From an uncultured Oscillospiraceae bacterium (GTDB taxonomy: Bacteria > Bacillota > Clostridia > Oscillospirales > Oscillospiraceae): a stretch of DNA of 5,349 nt. Positions 1 to 3,676 of this stretch are shown one piece after another (position 1 is the first letter of the stretch; each line of letters starts with the position of its first letter). Below the pieces are notes generated by a model that ran no database searches, was not told where the DNA came from, and was given only the letters and a program-made list of their open reading frames with translations. The position numbers and the translations under genes were made by a program. The DNA is taken from NCBI GenBank assembly GCA_947628265.1, contig CANQZF010000125.1:1-5349 (forward strand), written 5' to 3'.

Positions 1-49
1 GGTTATACTGGCCGCCAAAGTCCAGGACGATGACTGTCTCGTTTCTCAT
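1..49 (-). CDS. guaA: GMP synthase (glutamine-hydrolysing), N-terminal fragment
   Basis: Only the first 16 codons are inside the window; the gene runs off the left edge. They read MRNETVIVLDFGGQYN. The VLDFGGQYN stretch is the typical first beta strand and loop of the class I glutamine amidotransferase domain at the start of GuaA, where related Firmicutes proteins read ILDFGGQYNQLIARR. GuaA is cytosolic and converts XMP to GMP using ATP and glutamine-derived ammonia, the last step of guanine nucleotide synthesis. The ATG is preceded by GAGG about 7 bases upstream (57-60 on the opposite strand), and a consensus sigma-A promoter lies at 81-109. From that promoter the leader would be only about 25 bases, too short for a guanine riboswitch. 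The identification rests on a short but distinctive motif. Another class I amidotransferase such as carbamoyl-phosphate synthase is less likely, because this motif sits at the extreme N-terminus here. Confidence 0.82.
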   Translation of the reverse strand, partial: MRNETVIVLDFGGQYN

Positions 50-80
50 ATCCGTACCTCATTTTTCTGATTTTTCTTAA

Positions 81-109
81 ATTATAGATTGGCAAAGGGG
101 GATTGTCAA
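81..109 (-). promoter_or_regulatory. Consensus sigma-A promoter of guaA
   Basis: Reading the minus strand, TTGACA (109 to 104) is followed by exactly 17 bases and then TATAAT (86 to 81). Both hexamers are perfect matches to the housekeeping consensus. The expected transcription start is near 74, giving a leader of about 25 bases before the guaA ATG at 49. No operator-like palindrome was seen in the leader itself. Confidence 0.85.
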
Positions 110-115
110 TAAAAT
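89..115 (+). promoter_or_regulatory. Possible weak divergent promoter for the 56-aa gene
   Basis: On the plus strand TTGGCA (89-94) and TAAAAT (110-115) each differ from consensus at one position, but the spacer is only 15 bases, shorter than the usual 17. A start near 122 would give a leader of about 30 bases with the ribosome binding site at 139-143. It overlaps the guaA promoter on the other strand, so the two could compete for RNA polymerase. No better plus-strand promoter is visible between 50 and 140. Confidence 0.3.
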
Positions 116-152
116 TCGGACTTCAGGGAAAACTTATCGGAGGGGTGAGGAT

Positions 153-323
153 ATGTCGAAAAAGAAGAAAAAGCCGACCCTTACGGACAGTGTGCGCCTG
201 GACCCGGAAAAGCGGCTGGTCAACAAGTTTGACAGCACATCTATCGCGAAATTTCCCGTGGCGTCCCGGGACGAAATGGGCTTTCGCGTAAAAGACGACT
301 GCGCCGAGGAGCACCAAATGTAG
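153..323 (+). CDS. Small hypothetical protein, 56 aa, lysine-rich N-terminus
   Basis: The ATG at 153 is preceded by GGAGG (139-143) at 9 bases spacing, and the reading frame stays open to TAG at 321-323. The product starts MSKKKKKPTLTD, with five consecutive lysines at residues 3-7, then has a mixed-charge body containing SVRLDPEKRLVNKF (residues 13-26) and ends in an acidic DDCAEEHQM (48-56). There is no signal peptide or membrane segment, and one cysteine (C50). I do not recognise a family. The strong ribosome binding site, the hydrophilic non-shadow composition and the terminator downstream at 437-473 support a real gene. It diverges from guaA with 103 bases between start codons and is followed 7 bases after its stop by a perfect palindrome. 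The basic N-terminus could contact nucleic acid, but that is a guess. Confidence 0.6.
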   Translation: MSKKKKKPTLTDSVRLDPEKRLVNKFDSTSIAKFPVASRDEMGFRVKDDCAEEHQM

Positions 324-327
324 CACT

Positions 328-361
328 GGCTCGAAAGCCCCCATTGGGGGCTTTCGATGCC
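328..361. repeat. Perfect palindromic hairpin after the small gene
   Basis: TCGAAAGCCCCCA (331-343) is the exact reverse complement of TGGGGGCTTTCGA (345-357), with one base between them. In RNA this would be about an 11-bp stem with a 5-base loop. GGC (328-330) and GCC (359-361) can extend it past a single mismatched T. No T-run follows on either strand, so it is not a standard intrinsic terminator. It begins 7 bases after the stop codon of the 56-aa gene and could protect the 3' end of that message, be part of a structured RNA, or be a dispersed repeat. Confidence 0.7.
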
Positions 362-377
362 AAGGGGGAACGTGCGG

Positions 378-408
378 ATTTTTCGTAAGGCGGAACCCCG
401 CGAAAAAT
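378..408. repeat. AT-rich inverted repeat, second hairpin of the structured region
   Basis: ATTTTTCG (378-385) pairs exactly with CGAAAAAT (401-408) around a 15-base loop that is itself GC-rich (GGCGG and CCCCGC). It lies between the perfect palindrome at 331-357 and the terminator at 437-466. Its function is unknown. Taken with its neighbours it suggests a folded RNA or a small repeat element rather than spacer sequence. Confidence 0.45.
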
Positions 409-436
409 ATTGAATTTGAGTTTTTTGGACAAGCTG

Positions 437-473
437 ACGCTCCGGCGAGGTAGGTCGCCGGAGCGTTTTCTGT
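437..473 (+). terminator. Intrinsic terminator downstream of the 56-aa gene
   Basis: ACGCTCCGGCGA (437-448) pairs perfectly with TCGCCGGAGCGT (455-466) around a 6-base loop, giving a GC-rich 12-bp stem. TTTTCTGTT follows on the plus strand (466 onward). There is no T-run on the minus side, so it acts on plus-strand transcripts only. It separates the small gene and its structured 3' region from the acetyltransferase gene, whose own promoter starts about 50 bases further on. Confidence 0.8.
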
Positions 474-518
474 TCGGCATACACAGAGTAAATAGCGGTA
501 GATTTCTTCAAATTTGGG

Positions 519-527
519 TGGTATAAT
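519..527 (+). promoter_or_regulatory. Extended -10 promoter of the acetyltransferase gene
   Basis: TG at 519-520, one base, then a perfect TATAAT (522-527) form an extended -10 element. The sequence at the -35 position (around 499-504, TAGATT) matches poorly, as is usual for extended -10 promoters. Transcription would start near 534, leaving a leader of about 60 bases before the ATG at 596. Confidence 0.65.
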
Positions 528-595
528 GAGAATCGCTCGGGACGACTGTATGGAAAAGCGGCTAAACCCGGTGTAATTGCCGGAAAGGAGAAAAG

Positions 596-997
596 ATGAT
601 GATCCGAGAACTGGCGACCTTTGCGCTTGATGAACTTCTTGCCCTGTATGACAGCGTTGGATGGACGAATTACACGCGGCGGCCGGAGATGCTTTTGAGG
701 GCGTATGAAAACTCCCTGCTCGTTTTGGGCGCTTATGAGGGCGATAAGCTGGTGGGCGCGGTCCGGGCTGTGGGTGACGGATTTTCCGTTCTTGTTATTC
801 AGGATATTCTTGTTTTTCCGGAATATCAGCGCAGAGGGATCGGAACGCGGCTTTTCCGGGAGGTCATGGACCGTTATCCTTACGTCTACCAGCTGGAGCT
901 GATGACCGACAACACGCCAAAAACCGTCGCCTTTTACCAGTCTCTGGGGTTTGTCAAGGCGGAGGATATGGGGTGCTGCGCGTTTATGAAAATGTAG
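596..997 (+). CDS. GNAT family N-acetyltransferase
   Basis: This 133-residue protein is a single compact GNAT domain. These enzymes are cytosolic and transfer an acetyl group from acetyl-CoA to an amine. Visible marks are the central strand ending in VIQDILVFPEYQ (residues 67-78), the pyrophosphate-binding loop QRRGIG (78-83, matching Q/RxxGxG/A), and the C-terminal FYQSLGF (113-119) where the cofactor thiol sits. The length is normal for small GNAT proteins. The substrate cannot be told; the N-terminal SVGWTNYTRRPEML pattern occurs in a common uncharacterised Firmicutes group, and a small amine is possible. AGGAG (586-590) lies 5 bases before the first ATG and 8 before the second (599), so translation may start at M2. 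The gene stands alone, with its own promoter and a shared terminator, and appears less GC-rich than nfnAB. It may have been acquired separately. Confidence 0.93.
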   Translation: MMIRELATFALDELLALYDSVGWTNYTRRPEMLLRAYENSLLVLGAYEGDKLVGAVRAVGDGFSVLVIQDILVFPEYQRRGIGTRLFREVMDRYPYVYQLELMTDNTPKTVAFYQSLGFVKAEDMGCCAFMKM

Positions 998-1012
998 CGT
1001 TTGACGGGAGTT

Positions 1013-1063
1013 AAAAAACCGCCGCTCACCGGATTTTTCGGTGAGCGGCGGAGTTTTTATTTA
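1013..1063. terminator. Bidirectional terminator between the acetyltransferase gene and nfnB
   Basis: CCGCCGCTCACCG (1019-1031) pairs perfectly with CGGTGAGCGGCGG (1039-1051), a 13-bp stem with a 7-base loop. On the plus strand AGTTTTTATTT follows the stem. On the minus strand six Ts (A-run 1013-1018) follow it. It therefore ends both the rightward acetyltransferase transcript and the leftward nfnAB transcript. The nfnB stop codon (1057-1059) lies inside the T-run, only about 5 bases before the stem. Confidence 0.92.
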
Positions 1064-2439
1064 TTGGAGATATACTGGTGGATGCTCTTGGCGGCGGTTT
1101 TGCCGGCGCCCATGGCTAAGATGACCGTGGCCGCGCCGGTGGAGGCATCGCCTCCGGCGAAGACGCCCTCCCGGGAGGTGGAGCCGTCGGGGGCGGTGGT
1201 GATGCAGCCCCACTTGTTGGCATCTAAGCCGGGCGTGGTGGTGCGGATGAGGGGGTTGGGGGAGGTGCCGATGGCGACGATGACGGTATCCACCTCCATC
1301 TCAAACTCACTGCCCTCCACGGGGACGGGACGGCGGCGGCCCGAGGCGTCGGGCTCACCAAGCTCCATGCGGATGAGCTTCATGGACTTCACCCGGCCCT
1401 TGTCATCGCCCTCGATGAGCACGGGGTTGCAGAGAAGGTCAAAGATGATCCCCTCCTCCTTGGCGTGGTGGACCTCCTCGGCCCTGGCGGGGAGCTCTGC
1501 CTCGCTCCGGCGGTAGACGATGTGGACCTCGGCCCCCATGCGCCTTGCGCACCGGGCGGCGTCCATAGCCACGTTGCCGCCGCCGAGGACCGCCACCTTG
1601 CGGCTTTCAAAAATCGGCGTGGGGCTGTCGGGCTTATAGGCCTTCATGAGGTTGATGCGGGTCAAATACTCGTTGGCGGAGAAGACGCCCACCAGGCTCT
1701 CGCCCGGTATTTTCATGAACTGGGGAAGTCCCGCGCCGGAGCCAATGAATACCGCCTCAAAGCCCATCTCAAAGAGCTCGTCGATACTCAAAGTCTTGCC
1801 GATGACGGTGTTGAGCTCGATGTCCACGCCCATTTTCTCAAGGTTCGCCACCTCTTTTTGGACGATGGACTTGGGAAGGCGGAACTCGGGGATGCCGTAG
1901 CTCAGCACGCCCCCGGCCACGTGGAACGCCTCGTAGACCGTGACGGCGTAGCCCAGCCTCGCCAGCTCCCCGGCGCAGGTGAGCCCTGCGGGGCCGGAGC
2001 CGATAACAGCCACCTTGTGGCCGTTGGGGGCCGCCACGTCGGTGTTGGCCACGCCGTGCTCTAAGGCCCAGTCGGCGGTATAGCGCTCCAAGCGCCCGAT
2101 GCCCACGCTCTCGCCCTTTATCCCACGGACGCACCGGCCCTCGCACTGGTTCTCCTGGGGGCAGACACGTCCGCAGACGGCGGGGAGGGCGTTGGCGCGG
2201 CTGAGGGCCCGGTAGGCGCCCTCCATGTCGCCCTTTTGGATGTGGCCGATGAACTCCGGGATGGGGACGCCCACGGGACAGCCCTCCACGCACTTGGGGT
2301 TCTTACAGCCGAGACACCGGTGGGACTCGCGCAGGGCTAACTCGTCGGTGTAGCCCAGGGCCACCTCCAGGAAGTTTTTATTGCGGACATCCGGGTCCTG
2401 CTCCGGCATTTTTGTCTTATCAGGGCTCATATCAGCCAT
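1057..2439 (-). CDS. nfnB: NADH-dependent ferredoxin:NADP+ oxidoreductase, large subunit NfnB
   Basis: This 460-residue flavoprotein is homologous to the small subunit of glutamate synthase (GltD), which is why such genes are often labelled gltA. Near the N-terminus are eight cysteines in two groups, C42/C45/C50/C54 and C89/C93/C99/C103, for two [4Fe-4S] clusters. Next come the FAD motif VIGSGPAG (145-152), the NADP(H)-binding motif VLGGGNVAMDAA (284-295) with YRRSEAELPAR (309-319), and the C-terminal FAD motif GVFAGGDASTGAATV (425-439). By comparison with dihydropyrimidine dehydrogenase and known Nfn proteins, E118 in IGRLERY may be a non-cysteine cluster ligand (inference). In the complex this subunit carries the bifurcating FAD and the ferredoxin and NADP+ sites. 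It overlaps nfnA by 8 bases (ATGGCTGA), with GGAGGG at 2448-2453 inside nfnA, which suggests coupled translation. No glutamate synthase large subunit is nearby, favouring Nfn over GltD. Confidence 0.9.
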   Translation of the reverse strand: MADMSPDKTKMPEQDPDVRNKNFLEVALGYTDELALRESHRCLGCKNPKCVEGCPVGVPIPEFIGHIQKGDMEGAYRALSRANALPAVCGRVCPQENQCEGRCVRGIKGESVGIGRLERYTADWALEHGVANTDVAAPNGHKVAVIGSGPAGLTCAGELARLGYAVTVYEAFHVAGGVLSYGIPEFRLPKSIVQKEVANLEKMGVDIELNTVIGKTLSIDELFEMGFEAVFIGSGAGLPQFMKIPGESLVGVFSANEYLTRINLMKAYKPDSPTPIFESRKVAVLGGGNVAMDAARCARRMGAEVHIVYRRSEAELPARAEEVHHAKEEGIIFDLLCNPVLIEGDDKGRVKSMKLIRMELGEPDASGRRRPVPVEGSEFEMEVDTVIVAIGTSPNPLIRTTTPGLDANKWGCITTAPDGSTSREGVFAGGDASTGAATVILAMGAGKTAAKSIHQYISNK

Positions 2440-3280
2440 TGCTCATACCCTCCAATCTGCACTTGTGCTCGGCGCGTCTCCTCTGTTCAAACTCCTTATA
2501 CGTGGCGGCGCGGGCGATCGTCTCGTCAAAGTCGATCTGATGCCCGTCGAAGTCCGGCCCATCCACGCAGGCGAACTTCACCTGGCCCCCCACGGTGACG
2601 CGGCAGCAGCCGCACATCCCGGTGCCGTCGATCATGATGGGGTTCATGCTGACGATGGTGGGAAGGTCATATTTTTTTGTGACCCGGCAGACCATCTTCA
2701 TCATAACGAGGGGCCCGATGGCGTAGACCCGGTCGTACCGCTCCCCCGCCGTTAAGAGCTCCTCCAGCTTCCCCGTGGTGAAGCCGTGGTAGCCGTAAGA
2801 GCCGTCGTCGGTGCAGATATAGAGATTGTCGCAGGCCGCGCGCATCTCGTCCTCTAAAATCACGATGTCCTTTGAGCGAAAGCCGCCGATGAGGTCCACT
2901 TTGGCCCCTGCGTCGTGGAGGGCCTTGGCCACGGGCAGGGCGATGGCGCACCCCAGGCCCCCGCCCACCACGGCGGCGCGCTTTACCCCGTCAACGGGCG
3001 TGGGCTGGCCCAGAGGCCCCACGAAGTCGGCAAGACAGCCGCCCTCCGGGATCTCATCTAAGGTCATGGTGGAGTCCCCCACCTTCTGATAGACCACGGT
3101 GACCAGCTCCCCATCCGTGGAGGAGACGGTCAGCGGGATACGCTCACCGTCGGCCGTGGCCCGGAGGATAATGAACTGGCCGGCCAGGGCCTTTTTCGCC
3201 ACCAGGGGCGAGTAGACGGAAATAGAGGAAATATCGGGGGTAAGCGCCTTTTTTCTCACGATTTCATATTTTTCCGGCAT
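2432..3280 (-). CDS. nfnA: NADH-dependent ferredoxin:NADP+ oxidoreductase, small subunit NfnA
   Basis: This 282-residue protein of the ferredoxin-NADP reductase / dihydroorotate dehydrogenase PyrK-like family is cytosolic. It binds NAD(H) and one FAD and passes electrons to NfnB. The FAD motif RIPLTVSS is at residues 47-54 and the nucleotide motif VVGGGLGCA at 104-112. The C-terminal [2Fe-2S] site is IDGTGMCGCCR (217-227) plus C238 in FACVDGP. In studied Nfn structures this cluster has one Asp and three Cys ligands, which here would be D218, C223, C226 and C238. I chose the ATG at 3280 because AAAGAGGTGA lies 5 bases upstream and the family starts with a similar YEIVRKK segment. An upstream ATG at 3325 would add 15 unlikely residues and sits in a hairpin. 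PyrK is the main alternative, but there is no pyrD neighbour and nfnB overlaps the gene. No strong promoter is seen directly upstream, so transcription may come partly from rpsU. Confidence 0.9.
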   Translation of the reverse strand: MPEKYEIVRKKALTPDISSISVYSPLVAKKALAGQFIILRATADGERIPLTVSSTDGELVTVVYQKVGDSTMTLDEIPEGGCLADFVGPLGQPTPVDGVKRAAVVGGGLGCAIALPVAKALHDAGAKVDLIGGFRSKDIVILEDEMRAACDNLYICTDDGSYGYHGFTTGKLEELLTAGERYDRVYAIGPLVMMKMVCRVTKKYDLPTIVSMNPIMIDGTGMCGCCRVTVGGQVKFACVDGPDFDGHQIDFDETIARAATYKEFEQRRRAEHKCRLEGMSNG

Positions 3281-3285
3281 AAAAA

Positions 3286-3295
3286 TCACCTCTTT
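3286..3295 (-). promoter_or_regulatory. Ribosome binding site that sets the nfnA start
   Basis: The minus strand reads AAAGAGGTGA here, 5 bases before the ATG at 3280. It decides between that ATG and the longer in-frame start at 3325, which has no comparable site. Confidence 0.8.
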
Positions 3296-3322
3296 AAATT
3301 CAAAAAGGACTGCGGATAAACT

Positions 3323-3349
3323 CAATCCGGCTTTAGAAAAGCCGGATTG
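3323..3349 (-). terminator. Hairpin between rpsU and nfnA, probable partial terminator or attenuator
   Basis: CAATCCGGCTTT (3323-3334) pairs perfectly with AAAGCCGGATTG (3338-3349), a 12-bp stem with a 3-base loop, starting 9 bases after the rpsU stop. On the minus strand it is followed only by GAGTTTATCC, a weak T-tract. It may end most rpsU transcripts while letting some polymerase continue into nfnAB, or it may simply protect the rpsU message. It lies about 40 bases upstream of the nfnA start codon. Confidence 0.5.
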
Positions 3350-3358
3350 AAAGTTTCA

Positions 3359-3544
3359 TCAATAATAGCGCTTGTTCTTATTTTTCCGGGCCGCCTCAGA
3401 CTTCTTGCGGCGCTTGACGGAAGGACTCTGGTAGTACTCCTTTTTACGGAGGTCGGCGAGGACGCCCGCTTTGGCACAGTTGCGCTTAAATCTCTTCAGC
3501 GCGCTGTCCAGCGATTCGTTTTCCTTCACATGGACTTCTGACAT
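3359..3544 (-). CDS. rpsU: 30S ribosomal protein S21
   Basis: This 61-residue, strongly basic protein starts SEVHVKENESLDSALKRFKR, the standard S21 N-terminus. It continues with CAKAGVLADLRKKEYY (23-38) and PSVKRRKKSEAARK (41-54), both typical of the family; the usual length is about 58 residues. S21 binds the 30S subunit near the 3' end of 16S rRNA and helps base pairing with Shine-Dalgarno sequences. GAGGGG at 3551-3556 lies 6 bases before the ATG, and a second GGAGG sits just upstream. The gene has its own consensus promoter at 3625-3653 and is followed by a hairpin at 3323-3349. In many Firmicutes rpsU sits next to yqeY; here it lies between leuS and nfnA, so the order is lineage-specific. 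Confidence 0.96.
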   Translation of the reverse strand: MSEVHVKENESLDSALKRFKRNCAKAGVLADLRKKEYYQSPSVKRRKKSEAARKNKNKRYY

Positions 3545-3595
3545 CTATTTCCCCTCCCTCCGAACACAGGCGATAGCGCTTTGTTTATTGTGTTT

Positions 3596-3618
3596 TGCTG
3601 AAGCGTGGAAATTCAGCA
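3596..3618 (-). promoter_or_regulatory. Hairpin at the predicted 5' end of the rpsU message
   Basis: TGCTGAA (3596-3602) pairs with TTCAGCA (3612-3618) around a 9-base loop. Because the -10 box ends at 3625, transcription should start near 3618, placing this 7-bp stem at the very 5' end of the rpsU mRNA. Such a stem could stabilise the message or be a binding site for feedback control. That role is inference, and the stem is short. Confidence 0.4.
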
Positions 3619-3624
3619 TTGACT

Positions 3625-3653
3625 ATTATAATTATATTCGGGCCGATTGTCAA
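3625..3653 (-). promoter_or_regulatory. Consensus sigma-A promoter of rpsU
   Basis: The minus strand reads TTGACA (3653 to 3648), exactly 17 bases, then TATAAT (3630 to 3625). Both hexamers are perfect. A second TATAAT directly precedes the -10 box, but its spacing is too short to be used with this -35. The leader before rpsU would be about 73 bases. The first nine bases, TTGACAATC, are identical to those of the guaA promoter at 101-109. Confidence 0.85.
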
Positions 3654-3676
3654 TATCTTTTGTAATTTTGAAGTTT

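Noticed and set aside
1..80. Possible guanine riboswitch controlling guaA.
   Set aside because: The predicted leader between the start near 74 and the ATG at 49 is about 25 bases, too short for the aptamer.
387..402. T-box-like sequence AAGGCGGAACCCCGCG preceding a terminator.
   Set aside because: The tRNA-binding UGGN bulge reads CGGA, there are two extra Cs, no specifier stem is visible, and the next gene is an acetyltransferase beyond the terminator. Resemblance is probably chance.
134..511. A minus-strand frame of 125 codons across the small gene and hairpin region.
   Set aside because: It runs through the hairpins and terminator, lacks a Shine-Dalgarno sequence, and conflicts with the better-supported plus-strand 56-residue gene.
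550..576. An 8-codon reading frame (MEKRLNPV) in the acetyltransferase leader that might be a leader peptide.
   Set aside because: There is no ribosome binding site before it, no regulatory codon run, and no attenuator hairpin between it and the gene.
1465..2064. Long plus-strand reading frames opposite nfnB, nfnA and leuS, such as 1465-2064, 3647-4186 and 4505-5059.
   Set aside because: They lie entirely or mostly antisense to well-supported genes in high-GC DNA, have no ribosome binding sites that stand out, and their products have low-complexity, non-family composition.
3281..3325. Upstream in-frame ATG that would extend NfnA by 15 residues.
   Set aside because: It begins inside the 3323-3349 hairpin and has no ribosome binding site, whereas the ATG at 3280 has AAAGAGGTGA at 5 bases and fits the family start.
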